Shown piece after piece: positions 42,195-52,944 of a DNA stretch of 64,000 nt. The notes beneath the pieces are model-generated. The model made no database searches, was not told where the DNA came from, and was given only the letters and a program-made list of their open reading frames with translations. The stretch lies in the NCBI GenBank assembly GCA_021292165.1, contig CM037876.1, positions 204,931,200-204,995,199 of the forward strand, read 5' to 3'. Position 1 is the stretch's first letter, and every line of letters begins with the position of its first letter. A program made the position numbers and the translations under genes. This stretch comes from Shinisaurus crocodilurus (taxonomy: Eukaryota > Chordata > Lepidosauria > Squamata > Shinisauridae).

Positions 42195-43110
42195 GAGGGC
42201 CAACAAACTGAGACTGAATCCTGACACAGGTTGATATATCAGCTACGCCATTTCCTGGAGAGGGATAGCCTAACCACTGTAGTCCATGCATTGGTAACCT
42301 CATGTTTAGATTACTGTAATGTGCTTTATATGAGGCTCTCATACTAGGTCTGGAAGCTGCAGCTGGTGCAGAATGCAGCAGCCAGGATGTTGAGTGGAGT
42401 GCCTGGCCGTGCACATATCACACCAGTGTTAAGGCAACTGCACTGGCTACTTATTAGCTACCGAGCCAAGTACAAGGTCTTGCTGTTAGCATATAAAGCC
42501 CTGAACGGCTTGGGATCAGGTTACCTGGCAGATCCCCTTCCCCTATATGTGCGATAGTTAAGTCTATGAGGTCTTGCTGGTTGTACCATGACTTGAAGAC
42601 TGCCATGTGGCTCATGCTGGCTCAGCTTGTCTGAGTGTGGAAAGCTAAGCAGGGTCAGGCCTGGTTATTACTTGGATGGGAGACCCCTCCTCTAGTTTCC
42701 TGCATTGAGCAGGGGGTTGGACTCCATGGCCTTGTAGGCCCCTTCCAACTCTATGATCTATGAATCTCGCAGCAACCAGGAAGCGGGCATTCTCTATAGT
42801 GGAGCCCAATTTATGGGATGATCTCCCCACTAGTATTTGTGAGGCACCAACAGTATCATGGTTTAGGTGCCAATTAAAGACCCATTCCTTTACCCAGGCC
42901 TTCCTTGAGTGAATGCACTGCCCAGTCTGTTTGTTTGTTAAGGTGTCATTTTAATTGATTTCAATGTTTTAATTAATGCTTTGTTTTAGCAATTTTTATG
43001 AATTTAATTGTATTTTAATGTATAGTATTATGTATTTTGTGAACCGCTTAGAGATATTTTAAAAAATGTTCAGTGGGATATACATCTATTAAATAAATAA
43101 ATAAATAAAT
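42195..43110 (+). mobile_element. L2-type LINE 3' region, interrupted by a SINE
   Basis: An opening WRRANKLRLNPD-like read (42190-42225) jumps after a deletion to QNAAARMLSGVPGRAHITPV and LRQLHWLLI (42366-42460), LAYKALNGLG and the degraded final coding part after the SINE (42770-42870). The 3' UTR includes TGTGAACCGCTTAGAGAT and ends with AAATAAATAAATAAATAAAT. The SINE at 42607-42766 inserted into the coding part. Confidence 0.85.
42607..42766 (+). mobile_element. 5S rRNA-derived SINE with CR1 tail, copy C
   Basis: The clearest copy: GCTGGCTCAGCTTGTCTGAG, then GGAAAGCTAAGCAGGGTC and ACTTGGATGGGAGACC from 5S rRNA (box A to box C), then CCTGCATTGAGCAGGGGGTT, CTTGTAGGCCCCTTCCAACT and CTATGATCTATG from the CR1 3' end. 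Its insertion into an L2-type LINE gives clean outer limits. The TSD, if any, is very short. Confidence 0.9.
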
Positions 43111-43533
43111 GTATTTCATCCAAATGCATATCAGTATCATGTGCCTCCAAAATTAGTGTTTATATCCATATTTTATAAAACCATTTTGAGCTTATAAATT
43201 TCCCCCTCCTCTCACACCTACATCACTATATCAACACCATATATTATTAGAATTTAAATCCATGTTCCCCTACAATCTGACATCCCCAAAATCTCAAGGG
43301 TCATTCAATTAAAATGGTTTTCTCTAGCTAACGGGAAGCCTATGCTTTGAATTAGATCAAGTAAACCATGCTAGCACAAGTGGGGGTTCCATATTCGCTA
43401 TACTGTATTTTTCCATTGGATATTTTTCTATTCCCCGCTTTCATTTCCCCCCCATAGATTTTTCCTAAATAAAACAGTAACCCAGTAATATTCAAGCCCA
43501 GCTTTCAAACCCAATGACCTGCTTCACATGACA

Positions 43534-43683
43534 TGACAACCCATTGTGGGCAGCTAGCCATGATGGGTTATTGTGTCATCCAAACCCAGCACATCTACCA
43601 CAGGTGGCTTAATATTTGCAAACAAGCCACCGTGGCAACCCATGGCTTGTTCTATGGGTTATCTTACCCACAATGGGTTGTCA
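43534..43683. mobile_element. Probable palindromic MITE
   Basis: TGACAACCCATTGTGGG (43534-43550) is matched by its exact complement at 43667-43683, with further weaker pairing inside (AACCCATGGCTTG near 43637). Flanks CATGACA and CATGGCATC continue the symmetry. No target duplication could be fixed. Confidence 0.6.
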
Positions 43684-44171
43684 TGGCATCTGAACCTGGG
43701 AGACCTATTTCTTCATGGCTTGTTGAGAAGTGCCACCAAGACTTTGGGCAAGAGTGGCCAAAAATGCTGTTGCTCTCTCCTACGAGTGATCTTAGTTCCT
43801 GAAGTCTGCCTAGCAACATATTGCACTGTGGCAGCCTGCAACCTCTCTCCTTCCTCGGCATCTCCTCCCTCCACCTCCTGCAGTCTTTTGCCACTTCATT
43901 TGTTTTTTTCTTGCCATGTGAGCCACCTGTGTGTAATCTGCACAGCAACCTTGAAGGAGCTTGTTATCCTGTCAACTTCAGCTGTGTCTTCAAGTCACCC
44001 TTCTTCCACCCCACCCCCCTACAGCAATGTTTCCCAAAGGATTCACCTGCGGGGAAATCCTATATTTAATTGAAAAAACAGAACTTATGCAGTCATTTGG
44101 CACTTCGTATTATACAATCCCCTAACACAATGTCATGTATAGTTGCTTTGCATTTGTGCAATGGCTAAGTA

Positions 44172-44421
44172 CAGTAATACCTTGGATTGCAAGCAACTTG
44201 GTTTGAGAGCGTTTTGCAAGACAAGCAAATTTTTAAATATTTATTTAATTTTTTTGTACTTGATATACAAGCGACGTCTTGCAATACAAGTACTGTAGTA
44301 CGGCTTAAATTAAAAATCTCTGTACACATTTTTTTGGGGGGATTTCGTTTTGATGTAAGAATATTTTGGATTACAAACACGTTTCTGGAACGAATTATAC
44401 TCTCAATCCAAGGCATGACTG
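44172..44421. mobile_element. Tigger-like (pogo group) MITE, copy 2
   Basis: Ends CAGTAATACCTTGGATTG and the complement of CAGTCATGCCTTGGATTG, flanked on both sides by TA, as expected for Tc1/mariner-pogo elements. It is 250 bp with an AT-rich interior and no coding capacity, and nearly identical to the copy at 35494-35748. Confidence 0.88.
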
Positions 44422-46318
44422 TACTGATATTAACACCACCCACTTTTTGATGAAATGTTCGCAATCCAGCATCCGAACCAGCAACTCAGGAAGAAGTTAG
44501 AAATATCCTTTCAGCTATCTCTTGAGTGGATCGGGACTCATTACCCACGTGGTACTGTCACTAAGAAGGACTTACAACTGCAGAAGTGCCTTTCCTGTCA
44601 GCCTACATTATACTTGCTAGAATAATTTAGCCTTCCCCCACCCCGCTGCTGCCATATGTACATCCCTTCCATATAAGCATCTGTGGAAGAATAGCATTCC
44701 CCATGCAAGGCCCCTCTGTAGTCTCTCAGAGCCTTCTTTTCTATAATCGCACCCCACCCCACAACCCAGAAGCTCAGTTCTTTGCATTTCCCATCTAGAA
44801 CCAGCAACCCACCCCATCAGCAGCCCTCATACAAGTGATGCCTAATAGTGCCTTCTAAAGGAAAAGTAGTTTTTTAGCTGTTCTTACAGGGGCAACAAAA
44901 GCCATCAAAAATGGTAGTTTCTCAATAAAGATCTTTGGAGTTAGAACACATTGGGATCTTCTTTGGGGAAAAATAGGCTGGTACAGTTGTAGGGATGGCA
45001 TAGCAGGACAGGAGGGAGGCTTCAGTAGAAAAAGCTTTGGTAGAAGAGCAAAGAAACAGCTTGTGGGGGCTAGGAGAGACAAAAGTTGATACCTTTGAGT
45101 ACAATCGATTGAGTGGGTTGTGCTCACATAGTTGGATTTAGGGACTCATTCGTACCAGCTGGTGGTTGAAGGCGTCACATGGAAAGATGATTTGTATAAA
45201 CAGATATCTCCACATGGGGGTGGTTATCCAGGTGGCTATCATTAGCATAACTTCCAGTGGTCATGTAGATCGTGTGAAGGTGCAGTTTCACACAAACAAT
45301 GTGTGTGCACAGCACAGCTGTCAGTCTGGCAATTATTCTGCATAGTCCTGAGGCACTCACATGATTGCTACCATATAGTTTCAATCAATTCTTTGACTCA
45401 GTCTATGTTGTTCATATTCCTCTTATAAAGCTGCCTTGTTATTAATTTAATAAGAAAGCTGCAGTTCTTGAAACAACACAGCACAACGATTCCTCTTCCT
45501 CCTCTCTAATACTGAACTCAGATGGTTGAGTGCCTATCAGTTTAGAAGCAAAACAGGAACAGCCAAAAAATAAGGTAATAATTTTCTACATACTTGGGGG
45601 CTCTCAAGGTATGCAGAAGTATTTATGTTCCTAAATTAAGACATTTTAAACTCCCTAACCCAAAGACCTTGTGAACTTCCAAGATCTGTAGAATGCCAAC
45701 GGCATAAAGATTAAAAATATATAGAGAGTAATTCATCTCATTGTTTAAAGAGGGGACTTCCAGGTTCATATTGAACACAATGTTTTGTTCTCCCCCAGGA
45801 TGGAAGTGAAAACTGCCCATTGAAAATAATGGAGAAATCCTGCATTTTAGTGCAGTCCACCTTTAGTGCAGGATATAGTTGGAACCACAAAAGGGAGTTT
45901 AAAGGAATCAGAGGTCAGGCAGAATGTGTAATTTTATGATTAAGGGTAGTGATGGAGGCTTAACAACCTAAAATATACTGGGGTGACATGTGAAAATTGA
46001 TTTGAGGGATGTGTGCCATGAGATTCACAACCCCTGAACCCAATTTCCCTGTCCCTTAAACTATCCCATGTAGCATGGGGAGGGGGAGATAGGAATGCCG
46101 CTCCCCACATTGTACCACTCAAGTTTGGGGCTAGATTAAACACATCTTCCTGCTTGCATAGCTCCAAACCTCAGCAGGCAGTGCGGTACAGTGCTAGACT
46201 AATGGGAGAGCGAGAACCCTTCATCTTGCCCTAGAGTTAGCCCTTCCCAGCTACACGTTTGGCCACAGTGAGAATGGGCCTTACTGGGTGATTCCTTCTT
46301 GTATGGAGGAGCTGTATA
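44422..46318. other. Unassigned sequence
   Basis: About 1.9 kb without a recognised gene, RNA or repeat. Open frames are short. Confidence 0.5.
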
Positions 46319-46930
46319 CAGGCAGTCCCCGAGTTAAGAACGTCCGACTTACAGACAACCCATACTTAAGAACGGACTTCTGGGTTCCCCGGCATAGTAA
46401 TGTGCTCGCGCTCTCCGCTGGCTTGGCTTTCCGCGGGGGTGGGCCCCCCACCTCGATCTTCTGAGTTGCGCAGAGCAGTTCTCCGCACCGCTCGAGCCGC
46501 CGGCGCTGGTCCCGTCGCGTCACATCTGGCCCCGGAAGTGACGCGACGGGGACCCTGCGCAGGCGCAATATGTTGCGCAGGGGTCCAGCGCACCTGCGCA
46601 GGGTCCCGGTGCAGGCAGCGCAGGCAGTTCGCCGCGGAGAGGTGAGCCGCCGCTGGGCAAGGTAGGCCTGTTAGGCCCGCACAAGCCCCGCGTGGACATG
46701 AGCGGGACCAATTTCGGCCCGCGCAGGGTGAACCGTTACATCCCTACCCCGGCACTACGTCGTTTATGTAGAGTACATAGCGCAGTATACTACGCAATTT
46801 GCGTAATTTATGCAATTTGCGTAAATGCCAATTTTAACGTATAGAATGCTATGCTTTTCCGATTTACATACAAATTTGACTTAAAGACATTCTTAAGAAC
46901 GGAACTTGTTCATAACCTGGTGACTGCCTG
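46319..46930. mobile_element. Tigger-like element with a GC-rich interior
   Basis: Ends CAGGCAGTCCCCGAGTTAAG and the complement of CAGGCAGTCACCAGGTTATG, flanked by TA (46317-46318 and 46931-46932). Subterminal parts pair too (TTAAGAACGG near both ends). The middle, about 46400-46760, is strikingly GC- and CpG-rich. It has a 13-bp perfect inverted repeat (46511-46523 and 46538-46550), a CCGGAAGTGACG site (46532-46543) and a TGCGCAGGCGCA site (46555-46566). No transposase is present. Confidence 0.85.
46400..46760. promoter_or_regulatory. CpG-dense, promoter-like block in the Tigger-like element
   Basis: CCGGAAGTGACG combines an ETS/GABP-type core with a CRE-like half-site, and TGCGCAGGCGCA fits the NRF1 pattern; both are usual in CpG-island promoters. 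Regulatory activity is inference from motif content only. Confidence 0.35.
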
Positions 46931-46932
46931 TA

Positions 46933-48365
46933 CACGTACATCTGAATGCATGTAGGGCCCATTCTCACAGCGGCTAGACAGATGGCTAGTGAGCACAGCA
47001 GTGGTAGGGTGGGGCTTGTTGGCACAGCCCCACTATCCCCTTACGCATTGCATGAATGTCTGAAAGAAGATGTATGTACCCTGTCTTGCAAATCCTGTTC
47101 ATAAATATATGGTTCAGCAGACAGACAGACACTCATTCTGCATGGAAAGGGCAGGCTATCCCTCCTTCTTCAACACACCTGCATTTGTCCAGCTTCAGTT
47201 TTATTTAATTGGTGGACTGCATGCCAGCAGGTCTGCTTTTCAAGGAATATCCCTTTCAAGTCTGGCAAGAGAGTTCCTCTTCCGTCTTCCATTTCAACTG
47301 TTGAACTGGTTCATTTAGAAAGAGCTCAGCCACTCTTTAGAAATAGAAATAATATTCTTTTTTTCCAGGACAGGAAAGAGGTTCATTTATGCCCTATCTT
47401 AAAATAATCCACTGAACCAGGTCTGTGTTTCCAATGTCTCCTCTTCCCCTGGAACAGTGGAGAATTCAGCCAGGGGATGACATTGGAGTATATGCACACT
47501 GTGTCCATGGCTATTCTGATGCCAGTTAAAACCTTAAAATATATAGACAACCCTGCTGGTTAATAATAATCGTTCTTAGTGGTTGTAAGTTTACATTGGG
47601 AGAGGAGCAGAGAAAGAACTTGGTGTGGGGGAGCTAGGAAGGAGAGAAGAGCTGCTATTTCTAGATGATTATTGAATACAATTGAATTAGGGGCTTGTGT
47701 TCTCATGCTCTCTTCCTGTAAAACCAACTTTCTCAGCCAGCAAATAATGCTGGAAATGTGGTCACCAGTAGCATTACCAAGAATAACTGCCCTTTAGCAC
47801 ATGTGATGTTGGCATTTCATATTTGTTTGACATTTATAAGGCTTCTGTTACTTTCTCAGAGACCAAAAAGATGGTGAGGTATATTGGGTGGGGAGGGAAA
47901 CTTTCCTGCACTGATCATGTGCTGTTGCTTAAAAGTAGTTGCTCATATTTATTTTATGTATATATCAAATTTGTAGCCTGCACCATCCCAAAGGCTCAGG
48001 ATGAGTAACAATATATTTAAAAAAATATGACACCAACCTGTTATACAAAATAAACAAAATCTTATAAACATTAAACTTGACCCTTAAATTACCCTATCAG
48101 TAGCTATGACAAGTTGGTCAAAAATAGTCACACTTGCAGAAAATGTTCAGACTCAGGCCTTGACAAGTTGCCAAAGGAGATGGCTATAGAATACTTAAGG
48201 GGCATCTGCAAAAAAACAACAACCCACACCTCTCTGCATGTTCTTGAGGTCCTAAATTGGCACATTGGTGGCATATGTAAAAAGATGTTAGGGCTGATCA
48301 TATATTGTGACAGAACATAGGGATGGAGGCAGGCTGTCAGATATGCTAGGCCTAAACCATTTACA
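46933..48365. other. Unassigned sequence
   Basis: No recognised element or gene in about 1.4 kb. Confidence 0.5.
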
Positions 48366-48449
48366 GTGTGATCCTATGCATGTCTACTGAGTTGTAAGTC
48401 CCACTGAGTTCAATGGGGCTTACTCCCAGGTGAGCATAGGATTGCAGCC
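48366..48449. repeat. Short palindromic dispersed repeat, copy 5 (clearest)
   Basis: GTGATCCTATGCATGTCTAC at the left is complementary to the GAGCATAGGATTGCAGC right end, and AAGTCCCACTGAGTTCAATG with GGGCTTACTCCC forms the inner palindrome. About 84 bp in all. Confidence 0.75.
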
Positions 48450-48800
48450 TTTGTGGGTTATGCAACCAACATCTGGAATATAGTCCACAAAGCTATTGGA
48501 ACAGGGAGCCAATTTTGACACTGGAGTAAGAGTGTAGTCTGCTGTCAACAACCCACACACGTCAGGGAACAATGCGCAGCCTTGTGGACTACCTGAAACT
48601 TCAGAACAGTCCTGAGGGCAGGCTCATGTAGACTCAGTGTTCTAACCTTAAGCTACAATGGCATGGACAATGTTTTCTGAGCTTCAGGGAAAAGGCTGAG
48701 TCTTACCAAGTCAAAAGTGCTCCTGGTCAGCAGCTTGCTACAAAGAAGCTCAAAGTCACTGCCCCGCATGATTAAAAAGGTCTGAATCTCATCAAGGATG
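48450..48800. other. Unassigned sequence
   Basis: No recognised element. Confidence 0.5.
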
Positions 48801-48926
48801 GGTTGCTGATTTAATTATATTTTTAACTTTTGTATTTCTCTATTTATATGTTTTAACTGTACAAATTTTAATGTTGTAAAGCCGCCTTGAGTCCCAGTAT
48901 TGGGAAAAAGGTGGGTTATAAATGAA
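48801..48926 (+). mobile_element. LINE or SINE 3' tail
   Basis: TTTAACTGTACAAATTTTAA, GTAAAGCCGCCTTGAGTCCC and AAAAAGGTGGGTTATAAAT resemble an L2- or Bov-B-type 3' end; the microsatellite that follows has probably grown from its A-rich tail. Confidence 0.55.
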
Positions 48927-48930
48927 TATA

Positions 48931-48967
<37 letters not shown>

Positions 48968-48972
48968 TCGTC

Positions 48973-49006
<34 letters not shown>

Positions 49007-49017
49007 CAACAACAACA

Positions 49018-49058
<41 letters not shown>
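48927..49058. repeat. Compound triplet microsatellite (AAT)n-(AAC)n-(TAC)n
   Basis: AAT units at 48927-48967, a TCGTCG break, AAT again to about 49003, AAC to 49018, then TAC units to 49058. All three motifs differ by single substitutions. Confidence 0.95.
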
Positions 49059-49065
49059 ACCCCCG

Positions 49066-50143
49066 CCCATCCCAAAGAATAATATCTCATCACTGGCTTT
49101 TCAGTTTCCATCAGCTTGCCCATATCCAGTACCCCACTATGGCCAGTTATGATGAAAAGTGGGTGCCATCAATAATTGATCTCCAAGTCTCCACATGATT
49201 TTGTTCAGCAGGAGAGAGCGTGCAAGAGTGGACTCCTGAAGGGTCCTCATAAAATGTTCCTGGGGAACAATGAGCAGCTGCCCATTGCCATCCTCTGGGA
49301 CCTCCCTCCCAAAAAGTGGTTCTCCAGATACTAGCTCTAACAGGATCAATAAGCTGCAATTGCTCTGTCTGTAGGTGGAATTCATCATCCAAGGCCACAA
49401 ATTCCTTATGACTCAGTGCCATATCTATGCTGAAAACTGGACTGGCAAAGGGCCTGGAAAGCTCTCCTTAAAAAGTGAACGCTAAGGCAGGGTGGTAGAT
49501 GACCAGGGAATCTACATGAACATGTAAAGCATGGGTGGAATGGTCACAGATTTAAGGCTGCCTGGCATCCTACACACCATGAATAAAACATGAGAACCCC
49601 AGCCAGAAAATACTTATTTTCTCCTGACTGTCTTTTACCAGCCAAGATGGGCATGTCCAACTCACAAGTCCAACTCACAAGTGATGACCCCACAATATAC
49701 GTACCTTCTGAAGCAGGAAACTGATTTTTGTTTTTGGAATACCCCATTTTATTTGCTTTACTGCAGAATATATATATCTTCAATATACAATGCCTTTTCA
49801 ATACATTCCTCAGTATTACCCATCTCAGTAGTCTATGAGCTGCATGAATTAACAGCCCATGTAAGCTGCACAGTAGATACCGCTATTAATGTGGACAAGT
49901 CTAGTCACTAGGTTTGCCATCACCAAGACAAATGCAGTTTCAGTATTTACTTCAGACTTTTTTGGGGGGAAAGAAATATATTTTCAACTTCAAGGTGTGT
50001 TTTAAAAACAACAACAAGCAAACACTTCAAGAATAATTGTTTCTTCAGCTGTAAACTGAAGGAGGGACGCTGCAGCAATAACACTTTTTACAATGAATGG
50101 TGAACATTTTGAATATTAAGAGGAAGGTGATACATGTGTACCT
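49066..50143. other. Unassigned sequence
   Basis: No recognised element. Minus-strand frames of 87 and 91 codons (49137-49422) overlap each other and have no domain. Confidence 0.45.
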
Positions 50144-50151
50144 ACCTACAC

Positions 50152-50287
50152 CACCCTTCCCCAAACTGGTGCCTTCTAGATATTTTGGACTTCAACACCC
50201 ACCATCCCAAGACAGCATGGTCAATGATCAGGAATCCTAGGAGTTGAAGTCCAAATCATCTGGAAGGCACCAGATTGGAGAAAGCTG
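50152..50287. mobile_element. Palindromic hAT MITE
   Basis: Inverted arms include CTGGTGCCTTCTAGAT with its complement ATCTGGAAGGCACCAG, and GGACTTCAAC with GTTGAAGTCC. An exact 8-bp duplication ACCTACAC lies at 50144-50151 and 50288-50295. 136 bp. Confidence 0.9.
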
Positions 50288-50479
50288 ACCTACACACACA
50301 CACAGAAGAAGGAGGGGGAGAAATAATAGAACACATTTTAGAAAACAGAACACAATGAGAGCTTTGCGCCTGCAACACCTCAGACCCTGATGGTTGATTG
50401 TTATGATACTTCATGGCAAGCAACATGGATGTGGAATACCAGTCCTTTTCCAATCTTAACTTCTGTATACATGACTGAG

Positions 50480-50545
50480 AAAAAGCAGTGATTTCAATGG
50501 CCACATATAGGTTCCTTCCAACTCTATGAACTATGAAACTATGTT
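50480..50545 (+). mobile_element. CR1 tail fragment
   Basis: TTCCTTCCAACTCTATGAAC followed by TATGAAACTATG is the end of a CR1 (or CR1-tailed SINE) 3' UTR. The sequence before it is too diverged to extend. Confidence 0.6.
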
Positions 50546-50689
50546 ATTCACAACCGATACAAGCTGTATACATTTTGTGCTTGGATATGTTTTGTGAGTA
50601 TACGGAGTATCATAAGAAGTGGCACTGACTTTGCATCCAAACTTACAGCACCAATATCAGATGGAATGTGAATGATTTAGGCCATAATC

Positions 50690-50825
50690 CAGCCTTTCCT
50701 AACCTGGTGCCCTCAAGACGTCATCGACTACAACTCTCATCAGCCCCAACAATCATGATCAATGGTCAGGGTTGATGGGAGTTGTAGTCTAACACATCTG
50801 GAAGGCACCAGGATGGGGAAGGCTG
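50690..50825. mobile_element. Palindromic hAT MITE
   Basis: Arms CAGCCTTTCCTAACCTGGTG and the complement of CACCAGGATGGGGAAGGCTG; inner GACTACAACTCTCATCA pairs with TGATGGGAGTTGTAGTC. The flanks CCATAATC and CTGTAATC agree at 6 of 8 positions. Same family as 50152-50287. Confidence 0.8.
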
Positions 50826-50827
50826 CT

Positions 50828-50913
50828 GTAATCCTGTGCACACTTAACATGGAAGGGAGTCCCAATGCATTCAGTGGTGCTTATCCCTGAGCAGACACAC
50901 AAGGGATTGCACT
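50828..50913. repeat. Short palindromic dispersed repeat, copy 6
   Basis: GTAATCCTGTGCACACTTAA at the left, AGTCCCAATGCATTCAGTGG in the core and AAGGGATTGCAC at the right. It abuts the preceding MITE. Confidence 0.6.
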
Positions 50914-51019
50914 ATAAGTCTGCAAAGTAAGGTGTAAAACCATAACTAATTACTCAGTTTTCGGGTGGAGACAGGCTGGGTGTACTATGCCCTTCACCTC
51001 CCAGAATAGCAATGCAGGA

Positions 51020-51249
51020 TGTGGCGTAGTGGTGAGAGTGTTGGACTGGGGCTCGGGAGATCCAGGTTCTAGTCCCCGCTCAGCCATGAAACTCACTGGG
51101 TGACTTGGGCCAGTCACTGACTCTCAGCCTAACCTACCTCACAGGGTTGTTGTGAGGATAAAATGGAGAGGAGGAGGAGGATTATGTAAGCCACCTTGGG
51201 TTCCTTTCAGGAAAAAAGGAGGGGTATAAATATAATAAATAAATAAATA
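51020..51249 (+). mobile_element. Sauria SINE
   Basis: The best-preserved copy: TGTGGCGTAGTGGTGAGAGT (box A region), GGTTCTAGTCCCCGCTC (box B), ACTCACTGGGTGACTTGGGC, CCTCACAGGGTTGTTGTGAG, then the Bov-B-like tail GCCACCTTGGGTTCC and GGGGTATAAATATAATAAAT. Confidence 0.92.
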
Positions 51250-51322
51250 AGACTTTGCAATCACAACTGAGAAGAAGGATTTTGCTTTACTTTTTTGCAC
51301 TTGCCTTTATCATGGGATAGTC

Positions 51323-51673
51323 CAGGGGTGTTGAATGTCAGGCTCATGGGCCAAATATGGCCCACCTGGGGTTCCAATCTGGCTCTCCGAGGTTCCACAT
51401 ATGGCCATGGCCCCTTCCCCTGCCCCCACCCCCAACACCGAGTTTAGTGGTTTCCTGGCTTTTGCACAGTTTTTCTCAGTCTAAAAGGTTGAAATGCCTC
51501 TCCTAAGGCTTAGTTACCAGCAAGTGGTAACAGGTTTAAGCTAAAATATGCCAGAGTTTTAGGTATTTTTTGATATTTTAACTCCATCGCTTTTGCTTTT
51601 AGCCCTGCCCACCCCCATGAGCTTCTCTGAAACTGAATTTGGCCCTCAGGCTAAGAGAGGTTCAACATCCCTG
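51323..51673. mobile_element. hAT MITE
   Basis: Starts CAGGGGTGTTGAA and ends TTCAACATCCCTG. The flanks GGATAGTC and ATATAATC agree at 5 of 8 positions. The interior matches 10968-11252, and the 13-base right end is identical to that of the outer hAT ending at 3007. Confidence 0.78.
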
Positions 51674-52521
51674 ATATAATCTTTTTAAAAATTGCCTATG
51701 TCATTACTAACATATGTGCATGCTCATGCAGGTGGTATGCCTACATGTCCATGTGAACAATCATTACTATAACTGCCCTAGATACATTTAGCAAGCCAGA
51801 AATATTCTCATTTTCATTTATTAGTCCATTTACTGAAGGAGAGAAAAAATCACTTGGCTACATATTTAGCAAGAAGCACAAACATAGCATTGTATGAATT
51901 TCCATGCACTTGTATATTCCCATTGGATTGCATTTTGAATTTTGACTTGTAACTATGGGCTATTACTTAATAATTGTAGACAAAAGAAAGTGTTCTAAAA
52001 ACTGCATCTTCAGGCTCTAAAACTAGTATGTAAAATTTGGCTCATGGAAATGGAAGTTCAAGTTCACACCTTCATTATATAGCTTTTGTGGGGCACTACA
52101 TTTCATGACTCCACATGATACAGAAGCCTTGCTGAAGCTTAGAAGGTCTGGATCTAATCAGTGCCTGGCTGACAGACCAGTCGGGACCCCCATATACACC
52201 ACCACAGCCATTGCTGTATAAGGCAAATGGCTTCCAGTATTGGCCTAGTAGAACCAGCTGTCCATACAGTCGGTATATATGATGCATTGTATTTTACAGA
52301 TAAACACAGTACATTTTTGTACAGATACCAATAGAATTATGCAGTTGACACCATTCCTTTTAAAATACTACAGGACCTGCAGCTTTTGCAAGATTTTTGG
52401 CAAACCATATTGAGTTGTGTTGCAATGAAACTTCTACTCTGAATTGTTGTGATATGTATCACTTCACCTGCTGTAGCACACTGTTTACACATGGAAAGAA
52501 TAGAATGGCTGTAAACAAGTT
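51674..52521. other. Unassigned sequence
   Basis: No recognised element. Confidence 0.5.
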
Positions 52522-52944
52522 TGTTATGTCTTTCTGGGTTCTCGTGTTTTTCGCATGGGAAGCCTAGAGTCTAGACCGTGGGAGCATTATGAGCTAGTCA
52601 CATGGTTTGTATGTTCTGATGACGTGCTAACTTGTTTTTCTGTCTGAAGCCATCTTAGAGAGAAGCAGGACTGCTTTCTCTCTTCTCCTTTGTTCTTCTT
52701 GCTGGACTTTGTCACTGCAACAATGTAACTGCTTTGCTGAGGTGGAGTGAAGCTCAACTTACCGTACTCCACTGGATGTAATGCTTGCTATGCATTTATA
52801 CTCTGCACATGGACTGTAACTAGGAAATGTATACTCTGTAGAACTTTACTTGCTAAGTGAATAAACAGGTAGAATTAGACCTGTGGTGTTACAGAGTGTT
52901 TCCTGACTCCATGGATTAATCTGCAAACGGGGAAGCTGGAAGCA
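52522..52944 (+). mobile_element. Probable solo LTR
   Basis: Begins TGTTATGTCT and ends GGAAGCA, with AGTT on both outer sides (52518-52521, 52945-52948), giving TG/CA ends and a 4-bp duplication. AATAAA is at 52860-52865, about 80 bases before the end, as expected for R-U5. No primer binding site follows, which fits a solo LTR. A 4-bp duplication can arise by chance, so this is tentative. Confidence 0.45.

Noticed and set aside
44033..44090. Isolated CAGCAATGTTTCCCAAAGG as a hAT end
   Set aside because: No inverted partner or 8-bp duplication found nearby.
48366..50913. CRISPR-like array from the recurring palindromic repeats
   Set aside because: Copies are dispersed over tens of kilobases, diverged and without regular spacing; the DNA is vertebrate.
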